From an uncultured Alistipes sp. (lineage in GTDB: Bacteria; Bacteroidota; Bacteroidia; Bacteroidales; Rikenellaceae): a stretch of 33,141 bases of DNA. The stretch is from assembly GCF_902388705.1 (NCBI RefSeq), contig NZ_CABMQJ010000022.1, positions 1 to 33,141 on the forward strand, read 5' to 3'. The first letter of the stretch is position 1; each line of letters starts with the position of its first letter. Below are positions 15,120-24,658 of the stretch, piece after piece. A program made the position numbers and the translations under genes. The notes under the pieces are model-generated. The model saw only the letters and a program-made list of their open reading frames with translations. It did not search any database and had not been told where the DNA came from.

Positions 15120-15232
15120 ATGGCAATCATCCCGGGCAAACCCGGCAGTCGGGCGGCCCCGTAACCCGCAGGCCCGGCAGCCCCGTAATACGGCCTGCCA
15201 GCCGCCAGAGGGCATCCGCCCCGGACCGGCCG

Positions 15233-17554
15233 CTACTCCACGACCACTTCGCCAGCAAACAGGTAGGCCCTGCCCCCGGCTCCGGGGTGCCATGCAGGAA
15301 TCGAACCGACCGTCCGGGCCACCACCTTCAGGTAGCGCGCCGAGGTTTCGGGGAACTGCATCTCATAGCGTTTGATTCCGTCGGGATCCCCGGCTTTCGC
15401 CTCCGGCTCGGCGATTGCGGCCGCCTCGGTAAAGTTCGTTCCGTCGTCCGAAAGGCTGACGCTCACCGACGAGGGCGGGAAGATCCAGTCGCCTTTTTGG
15501 ACGAGCGTTTCCAGCACCACCGACGAGTAAGGCTGCTTTCCGCCCATATCTATCGTCACGTCGAGCGGCTGCTCCAGGTATCCCAGCCACGCGCCGCTGG
15601 TAAAGACCGGACGGCTGTGGTAACCGTCCACCAGCAGCGAAGCCCCCTCGAACGTGTATCTTTCGTTCGGTGCGGTATTCAGCACGGCGGGACGGCCCGT
15701 GGACTTGCTGAAATCGAATTCACGCGAATAGGTCGGGTTCTCCATTCCCTCGCGCAGCACCGCCGCACGGAACGTACAGCTTCTGTCGATTCCCACAGGG
15801 CCCGTGTAGCGCGGACTTGCTGCCGTGGGTTCCGAGCCGTCGAGCGTATAGTGTATCGGGGCGTCGCCCTGCGTGGTCAGGCTGACGACCACCGTCCCGG
15901 CTACCGGGTCGACGGCATATTTCCCCGTAATGCCGAAGATATGCTTGCCGAACTCGTATCCCATCTGCGTATAAATCCGCTCCATCCTGAAGCCGTTGAC
16001 GAAACGCGTCCAGTCCTTCACTTCGGGCTGGCACCACTGCACCTCGCTCAAAGCCGCCAGCCGCGGCAGGAGCATGTACTCGAGATGGTCGTCCGTAGCG
16101 ATGTATTCCGTCCAGAGATTGGCCTGCACGCCGAGGATATGCGTCTGCTGTTCGGGGGTAAGGCCCTCCATCGGGTCGTACGAATAGACCTTGTCGACCG
16201 TCACGCAGCCCCCGATGCCGAAAGGCTCGGCGTCGGCGTCGGGCGACTGGTAGTAGTCGAAGTAGAAATGCGAATTGGGGGTCATGATAACGTCGTGGCC
16301 GAGCTGCGCGGCCTTGATGCCGCCCGCACTGCCGCGCCACGACATGACGATGGCGTCCGAGGGCGCCTGTCCCTCGAGTATCTCGTCCCAGCCGATGATG
16401 CGGCGGCCGCGGCTGGCGAGGAACTTCCCGATACGGTCGGTCACGTACCCCTGCAGGTAATGCTCGGCCGTGTACCCGTCCCTGTCTTTCAACCCGAGCT
16501 GCCGTATCCGCGCCTGGCAGCGGGGGCACTTCTCCCAGCGCACTTTCGGGCACTCGTCGCCGCCGATGTGAATCAGCTCCGAAGGGAACAGGCCGAGCAC
16601 CTCGTCCAGCACGTTCTCGAGGAATTCGAACGTCTTTTCCTGCCCGGGGCACAGCACATCCTCGGCCACGCCCCAGCGTCCCCACACCTCGTACGGGCCG
16701 CCCGTGCACCCCAACTCGGGGTAAGCCGTCAGCGCCGCGAGCATATGGCCCGGCAGGTCGATTTCCGGAATCACCGTAATGGCGCGGTCGGCGGCATATT
16801 TCACCACGTCGCGGATTTCATCCTGCGTGTAATAACCGCCGTAAGGCGTATTGTCGTAGTTGTCGCGCTCCTTGCGGATAATCGTCCGGTTGCGGATGCT
16901 GCCCACGGTCGTCAGCGCGGGGTATTTCCTGATTTCGATACGCCAGCCCTGGTCGTCGGTCAGGTGCCAGTGGAACCTGTTGAGCTTGTGGATGGCCATT
17001 ACGTCCAGGTAACGCTTCACCTCCTCCACCGAAAAGAAGTGCCGCGCCACGTCGAGGTGCATGCCCCGGTAACCGAAACGCGGTGCGTCGCTAATCGACA
17101 GGGCCGGCAGTTTCCATTGCTCGCCGGGAGCCGGCTCCGTCCCGTAGATTGCCGCGGGCAGCAGTTGTTTCAGGCTCTGCACGGCATAGAAAAAGCCCGG
17201 GAAATGCGATGCGCGCACTTCGACGCCTTTTTTCGTGATGTCGAGTTTATATCCCTCCTCCGGCAACGTGTCGTCCACAACGAAGCGGATACCCGACGCA
17301 GGCAGTTCGCCGACGACAGCCACGGGATTCTTGCCGCCGCTGGCCGCGGCCAGTTGCGCGGCGAACTCTTCCACGGCGCGCTGTGTCCGCTCGTCGGTAC
17401 GGCTGTCGCATACGACGGGCGCGCCCTTGACGGGGAACGCCCCGCAGCCGGGCTCGAGTCGGTTGGGATAAGGAACGATCGCAATTTCGGGATCGGGGGA
17501 GGCACAGGCCGCAAGGCAGGCCCCGGCAAAAAAGGTCAGTAACAGTTTTTTCAT
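15233..17554 (-). CDS. GH20 beta-N-acetylhexosaminidase lipoprotein
   Basis: A 773-residue exported lipoprotein with lipobox LAAC (Cys17). Domain order: GH20 N-terminal alpha/beta domain (about 25-150), GH20 TIM barrel (about 155-500) with the substrate-assisted catalytic pair Asp-Glu in HIGGDECPKVRW near 333-334, a chitobiase C-terminal beta-sandwich near 555-605 (HYTLDGSEPTAASPRY), and an F5/8 type C-like carbohydrate-binding domain to the end. It would remove terminal GlcNAc or GalNAc from host glycans (mucin, N-glycans) or chitin oligomers at the cell surface or in the periplasm. The start at 17554 opens directly on the signal peptide MKKLLLTFFAG; a longer open frame reaches 17704 but is not needed. 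Confidence 0.94.
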   Translation of the reverse strand: MKKLLLTFFAGACLAACASPDPEIAIVPYPNRLEPGCGAFPVKGAPVVCDSRTDERTQRAVEEFAAQLAAASGGKNPVAVVGELPASGIRFVVDDTLPEEGYKLDITKKGVEVRASHFPGFFYAVQSLKQLLPAAIYGTEPAPGEQWKLPALSISDAPRFGYRGMHLDVARHFFSVEEVKRYLDVMAIHKLNRFHWHLTDDQGWRIEIRKYPALTTVGSIRNRTIIRKERDNYDNTPYGGYYTQDEIRDVVKYAADRAITVIPEIDLPGHMLAALTAYPELGCTGGPYEVWGRWGVAEDVLCPGQEKTFEFLENVLDEVLGLFPSELIHIGGDECPKVRWEKCPRCQARIRQLGLKDRDGYTAEHYLQGYVTDRIGKFLASRGRRIIGWDEILEGQAPSDAIVMSWRGSAGGIKAAQLGHDVIMTPNSHFYFDYYQSPDADAEPFGIGGCVTVDKVYSYDPMEGLTPEQQTHILGVQANLWTEYIATDDHLEYMLLPRLAALSEVQWCQPEVKDWTRFVNGFRMERIYTQMGYEFGKHIFGITGKYAVDPVAGTVVVSLTTQGDAPIHYTLDGSEPTAASPRYTGPVGIDRSCTFRAAVLREGMENPTYSREFDFSKSTGRPAVLNTAPNERYTFEGASLLVDGYHSRPVFTSGAWLGYLEQPLDVTIDMGGKQPYSSVVLETLVQKGDWIFPPSSVSVSLSDDGTNFTEAAAIAEPEAKAGDPDGIKRYEMQFPETSARYLKVVARTVGSIPAWHPGAGGRAYLFAGEVVVE

Positions 17555-17720
17555 GAAAGTCTGGTTGTTTCGGAACAAAATTAAGGAAAAAATCGGAATA
17601 TCGCCCGCCCCGCCCGAAAATATGCCGCGCCGGAGGAATACCCCGGCGGCATCTCCCGCATTTGCGCACGCTTTTTCCCGAACGGACACCGGATTAAGGG
17701 GCAATATTTATATTTTTTTA

Positions 17721-17728
17721 TAACTTTG
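17721..17728 (+). promoter_or_regulatory. -7 box of nadB
   Basis: TAACTTTG, 23 bp before the ATG at 17752, in an AT-rich stretch. No clear TTTG at the -33 position. Confidence 0.65.
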
Positions 17729-17751
17729 CGACGCATAATGCTCACAAAACT

Positions 17752-19308
17752 ATGAAAACCGACTTCCTGGTTATCGGTTCCGGCGCAGCAGGACTTTCGT
17801 TCGCGCTCAAAGCCGCAGTTCACGGACACGTCACCATCGTCACCAAGGGCGAAATGAACGAGTGCAACACCAACTATGCACAGGGCGGCATCTGCTCGGT
17901 AACCTACGCTCCCGACACCTTCGAAAAACACATCCGCGACACGCTGGTCTGCGGTGCGGGCAAATGCGACGAGGCGGCCGTGGAGCTGGTGGTGACGCGG
18001 GCCCCGGAGCTCATCCGCGACCTGATCGAATGGGGCACGCGCTTCGACAAGACCCCCGACGGACGTTTCGAACTGAACCGCGAGGGCGGCCACACCGAGC
18101 ACCGCATCCTCCACCACGAAGACCTCACGGGCGCCGAAATCGAACGGGCGCTGATCGAGTCGGTACGGCGGCATCCGAACATCACGGTATTGGAGCGCCA
18201 CTTCGCCATCGACCTGCTGACACAGCACCACCTGGGCGAGTTCGTCACGCGCCACACCCGCGGGCTGGCCTGTTTCGGAGCCTACGTGCTCAACCTCGAA
18301 ACGAACGAAATCGAAACCATGCTGGCCAAGTTCACCGTCGTCGCCACGGGCGGCTGCGGCAATATCTACTCCACGACCTCCAACCCGGTCGTCGCCACGG
18401 GCGACGGCATCGCCATGTGCCACCGCGCCAAGGCCATCACCGAGAACATGGAGTTCATCCAGTTCCACCCCACCACGCTCTACAACCCCGGCGAGAAACC
18501 CAACTTCCTCATCACCGAGGCCATGCGCGGCTTCGGGGCCATCCTGCGCCTGCCTTCGGGCGAGGAGTTCATGGACAGGTACCATCCGATGAAGTCGCTG
18601 GCGCCGCGCGACGTCGTGGCCCGCGCCATCTACCGCGAAATGACCAAACGGGGCTCGGACTTCGTCTACCTCGACGTGACGCACAAAGAGCCCGACGCCA
18701 TCCGCAGCCATTTCCCCAATATTTACGAAAAATGCCTTTCGATCGGCATCGACATCACCCGCGACTGGATTCCCGTAACCCCGGCGGCGCACTACTGCTG
18801 CGGCGGCGTGAAGGTCGACACCAACGGCGAAACCTCGATACGGCACCTCTACGCGCTGGGCGAAACCTCCTGCACGGGATTGCACGGAGCCAACCGCCTC
18901 GCCTCCAACTCGCTGATCGAAGCGGTGGTCTACGCCGACCAGGCTGCGCGCCACGCCTCGTCGCTGCTTTCGAAGGTCGAGATACAGGAGGGCATCCCAG
19001 ACTGGGATTTCGAGGGCACGCAGCACACCGAGGAGATGCTGATGATTATCCAGTCGAAACGCGAGATGCAGACCATCCTGTCCAACTACGTGGGCATCGT
19101 ACGCTCGAACCTCTCGCTCAAACGCGCCATGCGGCGCCTCGAGATACTCTGGCAGGAAACCGAAGAGCTCTACAACAAAACCAAACCCAACCGCGAGCTG
19201 TGCGAGCTGCGCAACATGATTGCCGTGGCCTATCTGGTCATCAAGCAGGGGCGCGAAATCAAGGAATCGGTCGGCTGCCACTACAACGCCGACTTCCCGA
19301 AAGAATAA
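17752..19308 (+). CDS. nadB: L-aspartate oxidase
   Basis: A 518-residue flavoenzyme that oxidises L-aspartate to iminoaspartate, the first step of de novo NAD synthesis. The FAD-binding GSGAAG is at residues 9-14, NYAQGGICSV near 42-51, and the substrate-site region HYCCGGVKVDTNGETSIRHL near 346-365, followed by ALGETSCTGLHGANRLASNS. The C-terminal helical domain (about 420-518) matches NadB length. Succinate dehydrogenase and fumarate reductase flavoproteins are close relatives, but the absence of partner subunits and the length favour NadB. prfC follows 153 bp downstream on the same strand. nadA and nadC are not nearby. Confidence 0.94.
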   Translation: MKTDFLVIGSGAAGLSFALKAAVHGHVTIVTKGEMNECNTNYAQGGICSVTYAPDTFEKHIRDTLVCGAGKCDEAAVELVVTRAPELIRDLIEWGTRFDKTPDGRFELNREGGHTEHRILHHEDLTGAEIERALIESVRRHPNITVLERHFAIDLLTQHHLGEFVTRHTRGLACFGAYVLNLETNEIETMLAKFTVVATGGCGNIYSTTSNPVVATGDGIAMCHRAKAITENMEFIQFHPTTLYNPGEKPNFLITEAMRGFGAILRLPSGEEFMDRYHPMKSLAPRDVVARAIYREMTKRGSDFVYLDVTHKEPDAIRSHFPNIYEKCLSIGIDITRDWIPVTPAAHYCCGGVKVDTNGETSIRHLYALGETSCTGLHGANRLASNSLIEAVVYADQAARHASSLLSKVEIQEGIPDWDFEGTQHTEEMLMIIQSKREMQTILSNYVGIVRSNLSLKRAMRRLEILWQETEELYNKTKPNRELCELRNMIAVAYLVIKQGREIKESVGCHYNADFPKE

Positions 19309-19461
19309 AAGAACCGATTACATCCGGGTTCCGGCCGCATGCGGCAAGCCCCTTCCGAAGCAGACGGGGCGAACTTGCCGACACGGCGGGGCAGGCCGTG
19401 AAAACGACAGTCGCCCCAAACCGCTGCGCCGAATCCGAAACAGAAACATTCGAACACATAC

Positions 19462-21045
19462 ATGACATTACAGGAAGAGATCACACGCCGCCGCACCTTT
19501 GCGGTCATCGCCCACCCCGACGCGGGTAAAACCACCCTTACCGAGAAACTGCTGCTTTTCGGCGGCGCCATCCACGTGGCCGGGGCCGTCAAGAGCAATA
19601 AAATCAAGAAAGGCGCCACGTCGGACTTCATGGAAATCGAGCGCCAGCGCGGTATCTCGGTCGCCACGGCCGTGATGGGCTTCGAATACAAGGGCGTCAA
19701 AATCAACATCCTCGACACCCCGGGCCACGAGGACTTCGCCGAAGACACCTACCGCACGCTGACGGCCGTCGATTCGGTCATCATCGTCATCGACGGCGCC
19801 AAAGGCGTCGAGGCGCAGACCCGCAAGCTGATGGAGGTCTGCCGCATGCGGTCGACCCCGGTAATCGTCTTCATCAACAAACTCGACCGCCCCTCCAAGG
19901 AGCCCTTCGACCTGCTGGACGAGGTGGAAAAGGAGCTGCGCATCCGCGTGCGGCCGCTGGCCTTCCCCATCTCGAACGGCCCCACGTTCCGCGGCGTGTA
20001 CAACCTCTACGAGAAGAACCTCTCGCTCTTCACGTCGGACGAAAAACTCACGGCCGACGCCTCGACAATCGAAATTTCGGACCTCGCCTCCCCGGAGCTC
20101 GAAGCGCAAATCGGCGCGAAATTCGCCGGCCAGCTGCGCTCCGACGTCGAACTGGTCGAAGGCGTCTACGACGGGTTCGACCGCGAGGCCTACCTGCGGG
20201 GCGAGCTGGCGCCCGTGTTCTTCGGCTCGGCGGTCAATAACTTCGGCGTGCGCGAACTGCTCGACTGCTTCGTGCGCATCGCCCCCTCGCCGCGCCCTGC
20301 GCCCACCGCGACCCGCACCGTGGAACCCGCCGAGGCGAAGATGACCGGATTCGTCTTTAAAATCCATGCCAACATGGATCCCAACCACCGCGACCGCATC
20401 GCCTTCCTGAAAATCTGTTCCGGCACGTTCGAACGCAACCGCAACTACCTGCACGTGCGCAGCGGCAAGCAGCTCAAGTTCTCCTCCCCGACGGCCTTCA
20501 TGGCCGAAAAGAAGTCGGTCATCGACTTCGCCTACCCGGGCGACATCGTGGGCCTGCACGACACGGGCAACTTCAAAATCGGCGACACCTTCACCGAGGG
20601 CGAGAAACTCAAGTTCACGGGCATCCCGTCGTTCGCACCCGAGCAGTTCCGCTACATCGAGAACGCCGACCCGCTCAAATTCAAACAGCTCGCCAAGGGC
20701 GTCGACCAGCTGATGGACGAGGGCGTGGCGCAGCTCTTCACCTCTTCGCTCAACGGCCGGCGCATCATCGGCACCGTCGGGGCGCTCCAGTTCGAGGTCA
20801 TCCAGTACCGCCTCGAACACGAGTACAACGCCGCCTGCCGCTGGGAGCCGATTTCCATCTACAAGGCCTGCTGGATCGAGAGCGACAACGCCGCGCAGCT
20901 GGCCGACTTCAAACGCCGCAAACACACCAACATGGCCGTCGACAAGCACGGCCGCGACGTATTCCTGGCCGACACGAGCTATGGACTGGCGCTCGCACAG
21001 GAGAACTTCAAGGACATCCGTTTCCACTTCACCTCGGAGTTCTGA
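19462..21045 (+). CDS. prfC: Peptide chain release factor 3 (GTPase RF3)
   Basis: A 527-residue translational GTPase. G1 AHPDAGKTT is at residues 17-25, the switch I region has KSNKIKKGATSDFMEIERQR, G3 DTPGHEDF is near 84 and G4 NKLD near 138. The IERQRGISVA segment and total length identify RF3 and exclude EF-G and LepA. RF3 recycles RF1 and RF2 from the ribosome after peptide release. The gap to nadB (19309-19461) has no obvious hairpin with a T-run, so the two may be co-transcribed. A terminator lies at 21136-21175. Confidence 0.96.
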   Translation: MTLQEEITRRRTFAVIAHPDAGKTTLTEKLLLFGGAIHVAGAVKSNKIKKGATSDFMEIERQRGISVATAVMGFEYKGVKINILDTPGHEDFAEDTYRTLTAVDSVIIVIDGAKGVEAQTRKLMEVCRMRSTPVIVFINKLDRPSKEPFDLLDEVEKELRIRVRPLAFPISNGPTFRGVYNLYEKNLSLFTSDEKLTADASTIEISDLASPELEAQIGAKFAGQLRSDVELVEGVYDGFDREAYLRGELAPVFFGSAVNNFGVRELLDCFVRIAPSPRPAPTATRTVEPAEAKMTGFVFKIHANMDPNHRDRIAFLKICSGTFERNRNYLHVRSGKQLKFSSPTAFMAEKKSVIDFAYPGDIVGLHDTGNFKIGDTFTEGEKLKFTGIPSFAPEQFRYIENADPLKFKQLAKGVDQLMDEGVAQLFTSSLNGRRIIGTVGALQFEVIQYRLEHEYNAACRWEPISIYKACWIESDNAAQLADFKRRKHTNMAVDKHGRDVFLADTSYGLALAQENFKDIRFHFTSEF

Positions 21046-21135
21046 TTCGCGGCGCCGCAAAAGAAGCTCCGGTTATTTTTCCGGAAATCGCTGCAATAAC
21101 CTACCGGGAACGCGCCCGGATGCATACGACACACA

Positions 21136-21176
21136 ACAGGGGCTGTCCGCCGAATCGCAGACAGCCCCTGTCATTT
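21136..21176 (+). terminator. Terminator after prfC
   Basis: A 12-bp perfect stem, 21136-21147 with 21160-21171, followed by CATTTTC. It closes the nadB-prfC unit. Confidence 0.75.
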
Positions 21177-21282
21177 TCTGGTCCCTACGGCGGCACAGCA
21201 CCCGCCCGCCGGATACCGTTCCGCACGGAACGCCCCGGCGCTTTTCATCCTGGCGCAGACCGCACGGCCCGTTCGCCGCAAA

Positions 21283-21311
21283 AACTGCACGGCTGCGGAC
21301 ATCCCGCAGCC
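21283..21311 (-). terminator. Possible terminator of the GH43 gene
   Basis: GGCTGCGG (21291-21298) pairs with CCGCAGCC (21304-21311). On the minus strand a TTTTT follows after six bases. It lies 38 bp past the GH43 stop. Confidence 0.45.
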
Positions 21312-21348
21312 ATCCTACCGGCCCGGGGCACCCGAACCGCCGTACGCC

Positions 21349-22383
21349 CTATTCGAAAACCGGCGCCACGGCGCTGCGCGCGGGTTTGTACCCCCTGACC
21401 TCGGGCCATCCGTCGACCCAGTCTATTCGGTCGAGCAGCAGGTAGCGCGGCCCGCCCTCTTCCAGCCGCGTGTGGTAGAGCATCCAGTCCTGTCCCTTGT
21501 CGTCGGTGACGAACTCCGCATTGTGCCCCGGTGCGACGAAGCCGTTGCCGTTGCCCACGACCAGTTCGTGGTGGACGGAGAGCATATCCCGCCCCGCACG
21601 GTCGACATACGGTCCCAGCAGCGATTTGCTGCGGCCCACGACCACGTGGTAATTTTTCATGAAGTCGCCCGTCGAAACGAACAGGTAATAGTAACCGCCA
21701 TGCTTATGGATATAAGTGCCCTCGTACTGGTCGCCCGCGATTTTGCGCTTTTCGGCCCCGGGCTTCAGCGACAGTCCGTCGTCGGCGAGCTCGATTGCCC
21801 AGATTCCGCGGAAACTCCCCCAGAACATATACTTGCGGCCCTGCTCCTCGATATAGAACTGGTCGATCGAAATGTCGACCCCGATTTCGTTGCTGCCGAT
21901 CAACTTCCCGTGGTCGGTGAAAGGCCCTGTCAGCGACGGGGCCGACGCCACGCCGATGGCGTGCTTGTTGTTCTCGCCCGGCTGGGAGTAGTAGAGCACA
22001 TACCTGTCGCCGATTCGGTTGATGTCCGGCGCCCAGAGGTTGGCCCCGGCCTTGTCGGTGATTTGCGGATGGCTCTCGGCCGTGAAGGCCTCGCCCACCT
22101 TCGTCCAGTGCACCAGGTCGGCCGACCGGAGTATCGGAATGTTGTTGTGCCCGGCCTCGGTCGCATAGAGGTAGAAGTTCCCGTCGTCGCCGCGGATGAC
22201 CGTCGGATCGGCTACGAGAAATTCCCGGAACACCGGATTTTTATAGGTGACGGCCGGGGTCGCCGGCGTTTCGGGCCCTTCGGGTTCTGCGGCTCCGATA
22301 CGGCCGGAGGCGTCCCCGCCGCAGGCGGAAGCGGCAGGCAGGAACAATACCAGCGAAAGCAGGGTGACAAGGTAGTTTTTCAT
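21349..22383 (-). CDS. Glycoside hydrolase family 43 protein (exported)
   Basis: A 344-residue exported enzyme of the five-bladed beta-propeller GH43 type. Asp59 in VADPTVIRG is the likely catalytic base, Asp174 in ISIDQFYIEE the pKa modulator and Glu221 in QYEGTYIHKHGGYYYLFVS the acid; WAPDINRIGDRYVLYYS is also typical. Substrates in the family are arabinan, xylan side chains or galactan. The signal peptide ends near AASACGG; a lipoprotein site at Cys21 is possible, though Ala at -3 is not ideal. The start at 22383 opens on MKNYLVTLLSLVLFL; a longer frame reaches 22554 but crosses the -7 box at 22431-22438. Confidence 0.9.
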   Translation of the reverse strand: MKNYLVTLLSLVLFLPAASACGGDASGRIGAAEPEGPETPATPAVTYKNPVFREFLVADPTVIRGDDGNFYLYATEAGHNNIPILRSADLVHWTKVGEAFTAESHPQITDKAGANLWAPDINRIGDRYVLYYSQPGENNKHAIGVASAPSLTGPFTDHGKLIGSNEIGVDISIDQFYIEEQGRKYMFWGSFRGIWAIELADDGLSLKPGAEKRKIAGDQYEGTYIHKHGGYYYLFVSTGDFMKNYHVVVGRSKSLLGPYVDRAGRDMLSVHHELVVGNGNGFVAPGHNAEFVTDDKGQDWMLYHTRLEEGGPRYLLLDRIDWVDGWPEVRGYKPARSAVAPVFE

Positions 22384-22430
22384 AGGTGAATGCGGGATGT
22401 GTTTTACATGTTTTTGTCCTGTGGGACGAA

Positions 22431-22438
22431 CAAAGATA
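22431..22438 (-). promoter_or_regulatory. -7 box of the GH43 gene
   Basis: The minus strand reads TATCTTTG, 47 bp upstream of the start. A nine-C tract (22514-22522) lies about 75 bp further upstream. Confidence 0.6.
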
Positions 22439-22535
22439 CGAAAAAAAGGGCCGTCCCGGACCGGTTCCGGAAACATTCGGCAAAAAACGCACGCCCGGCA
22501 CACGGAATGCCCGCCCCCCCCCGCATTCCGGCGAC

Positions 22536-22566
22536 AAAAAAAGCCTGCAACCACATGTTGCAGGCT
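22536..22566 (-). terminator. Terminator of the pirin gene
   Basis: AGCCTGCAA (22542-22550) pairs with TTGCAGGCT (22558-22566). The preceding A-run forms the T-run on the minus strand. It lies 17 bp after the pirin stop. Confidence 0.85.
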
Positions 22567-22583
22567 CTCCTTCCGGACGCGCT

Positions 22584-23297
22584 TTACCGCATCGGCACTT
22601 CGATAATCAGCACCCTTGCGTCCGTGTCCCCCTTGATAAGGAACCCGTCCGTATCCGTAATCCCGACGCCGTCGCGCGGCCCGAGCTCTTCGTCCGCGAG
22701 TTTGACATTCCCCTCGATTACGAAGACATAGGCACCGTGCCCGGGCGTCTTCATCCGGTATTCGACCGTATGATCCTTATCCAGGTCGAGCGTCGAGAAC
22801 CACGCATCCTGGTGTATCCAGCCCACATGCTCGTCGCCGCGGCCTTCGGGTGCCACTATCGTGCGCAGTTCGTTGCGCCTGGCGGGTGCCAGTTCGAGCT
22901 GGTTGTACCGGGGCGTATGGCCCTGGGCGTCGGTCAGCACCCAGATTTGCAGGAATTTGACGGGCTCCGTGGCGCTGGCGTTCATTTCGCTGTGCGTAAT
23001 GCCCGTGCCGGCCGACATGACCTGTATCTCCCCGGGACGCAGCACCTGCATGTTGCCCATGCTGTCGCCGTGCCGCAACGCCCCTTCGAGGGCAATCGAC
23101 ACGATTTCCATGTTGTCGTGGGGATGTGTTCCGAAACCCTCGCCCGGGGCGACGGTATCGTCGTTCAGCACCCGCAGCGCCCCGAAATGGACACGCCGGG
23201 GGTCGTAATAACCGGCGAAGCTGAACGTATGGTGGGTATCGAGCCAACCGTGGTTGGCGTGCCCGCGCGTTTCGGCGCGGTGAATCGTCTTATTCAT
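22584..23297 (-). CDS. Pirin family protein
   Basis: A 237-residue bicupin. The N-terminal cupin carries the likely metal ligands, two His in FGTHPHDNMEIV and a His and Glu in GTGITHSEMNAS; FGALRVLNDDTVAPGEGF is a pirin signature. The C-terminal cupin (FVIEGNVKLADEELGPRDGV) lacks such ligands, as is usual. Bacterial pirins include quercetin dioxygenases and regulators of pyruvate metabolism; the role here is not determined. It lies 94 bp downstream of the acyltransferase-like gene on the same strand and may be expressed with it. Confidence 0.93.
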   Translation of the reverse strand: MNKTIHRAETRGHANHGWLDTHHTFSFAGYYDPRRVHFGALRVLNDDTVAPGEGFGTHPHDNMEIVSIALEGALRHGDSMGNMQVLRPGEIQVMSAGTGITHSEMNASATEPVKFLQIWVLTDAQGHTPRYNQLELAPARRNELRTIVAPEGRGDEHVGWIHQDAWFSTLDLDKDHTVEYRMKTPGHGAYVFVIEGNVKLADEELGPRDGVGITDTDGFLIKGDTDARVLIIEVPMR

Positions 23298-23391
23298 AAT
23301 GAGTTTCTTAAATTTGATTGTACGATTGATTGACCGTGGAGCAAACTCCGCGCCAGCCGCGCCTCCGCGCAGCACATTACGGAATCCGCAA

Positions 23392-24504
23392 TTACACTTT
23401 CAGGAAAATGTTTTTCCGGTAGAGGAAATAGAGGAAAAGCCAGCAGACGGCCACATAGCCGGCGCTGTTGACCACCGCGGCAAGCGCATCCGGACATTTC
23501 GATGCAATGCCGCCGAGGAAGAAATCGGAAATACGTCCGAAGCCCACGATACGCTGGGCAAGGTAAATCGTAATCGAGTTGAGCCCCACGACGCGGAAGA
23601 AAAGCGTCCAGCGGCGCCATCCCCTGACGTCTATCAGGTAATAGAACAGGGCGAACATCGCCAGCGAATAGGCCGCCACGACACACACGAACGTACTCGA
23701 CCAGAGCTTCTTGTTCACCGGCAGCACGCCGCTGAAAGCCAGCCCCACGACCAGGAACGCCAGTGCCGCCACGCACATCCACAGCGCCTTGCGGCTGCCC
23801 GTCATACCCTCCCTGCGGACGAACTCGCCCGTGAACATGCCGAGCATGGCCGTCACCACGGCAGGCAGCGTACTCAACAGCCCTTCGGGGTCGAACGACC
23901 CGTAAATCAACTGCCCGGGCAGGTACAGCCTGTCTACATAACCCGCCAGGCAGCCCTCCTGCGTCAGCGGCCCGAATCCCGCGGCGTCGGGCGCCGCGAC
24001 CAGCGCCGACAACAGGCCGTAACCGGCCAGCACGACGGCTGCAACGGCGATACGGGTTTTCACGCCGAAATTGAGGTACAGCACCGCGGCGATGCTCCAG
24101 GCCAGTCCGATACGCCCCAGCACGCTGGCTATGCGCAGGTTTTCGAAGTCGAGTTTAAAAAAGCCGTTGTAAACCACCCCCAGCAATACGAGCGTCAGGC
24201 CCCGACGGATGATTTTCGCATAAATGCGCCCCGTCGGCAATCCCCCGGCGCGCTGCTTGGCCAGCGAGAACGGAAACGTCACCCCGGCGATGAAGAGGAA
24301 GAGCGGAAAAATCGTATCGTGGTGGGTGAACCCGTCCCAGGCGGCATGCCCCATCTGCCGGGCGATGCCCCCGGTCACCGCATTGGGCCACAGGCCGCAA
24401 AGGGCCGCTATGAGCGAGGCGAACCCCATGATGAAGAGCATATCGAATCCCCGCAGGGCGTCGAGCGATTGCAATCTTTCGGACGGTTTCATAATTCGGG
24501 TCAT
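23392..24504 (-). CDS. Heparan-alpha-glucosaminide acetyltransferase-like membrane protein (DUF5009)
   Basis: A 370-residue membrane protein with about 10-11 hydrophobic helices. The N-terminal SLDALRGFDMLFIMG and the loop GFTHHDTIFPLFLFIAGVTF, with a conserved His-Asp, match the DUF5009/DUF1624 group related to lysosomal HGSNAT, a membrane acyltransferase that passes acetyl groups across a membrane to glucosamine. In gut Bacteroidota these genes often accompany glycan-degrading enzymes, and GH43 and GH20 genes are in this window. The acceptor is unknown. An alternative start is at 24492 (MKPSERL). A promoter lies at 24569-24599. Confidence 0.85.
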   Translation of the reverse strand: MTRIMKPSERLQSLDALRGFDMLFIMGFASLIAALCGLWPNAVTGGIARQMGHAAWDGFTHHDTIFPLFLFIAGVTFPFSLAKQRAGGLPTGRIYAKIIRRGLTLVLLGVVYNGFFKLDFENLRIASVLGRIGLAWSIAAVLYLNFGVKTRIAVAAVVLAGYGLLSALVAAPDAAGFGPLTQEGCLAGYVDRLYLPGQLIYGSFDPEGLLSTLPAVVTAMLGMFTGEFVRREGMTGSRKALWMCVAALAFLVVGLAFSGVLPVNKKLWSSTFVCVVAAYSLAMFALFYYLIDVRGWRRWTLFFRVVGLNSITIYLAQRIVGFGRISDFFLGGIASKCPDALAAVVNSAGYVAVCWLFLYFLYRKNIFLKV

Positions 24505-24568
24505 GCTGTTCCGGCCCCGCTTCCCCCTACCAACACCACACGCACAGCCGGATCTGTTATACTTTATG

Positions 24569-24599
24569 CAAAGTTAATAAAAATTTCTGATACATGCAA
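24569..24599 (-). promoter_or_regulatory. Promoter of the DUF5009 gene
   Basis: The minus strand has TAACTTTG (24569-24576) and a partial -33 match TTGC (24596-24599), 19 bp apart. Confidence 0.6.
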
Positions 24600-24606
24600 C
24601 TATTCC

Positions 24607-24644
24607 GAGGCCCGGCAGGAACGAATCCCGCCGGGCCTCTTTTT
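24607..24644 (+). terminator. Terminator hairpin with the T-run on the plus strand
   Basis: GAGGCCCGGC (24607-24616) pairs with GCCGGGCCTC (24630-24639) and TTTTT follows on the plus strand. Both neighbouring genes are on the minus strand, where no T-run follows the hairpin. Confidence 0.7.
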
Positions 24645-24658
24645 CACAGCCGCCTGCG

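Noticed and set aside
15120..15232. Short repeats (CCCGGCAG, CCCCGTAA) after the GH20 gene, considered as a repeat array
   Set aside because: Only two copies each with no regular spacing; ordinary for GC-rich intergenic DNA.
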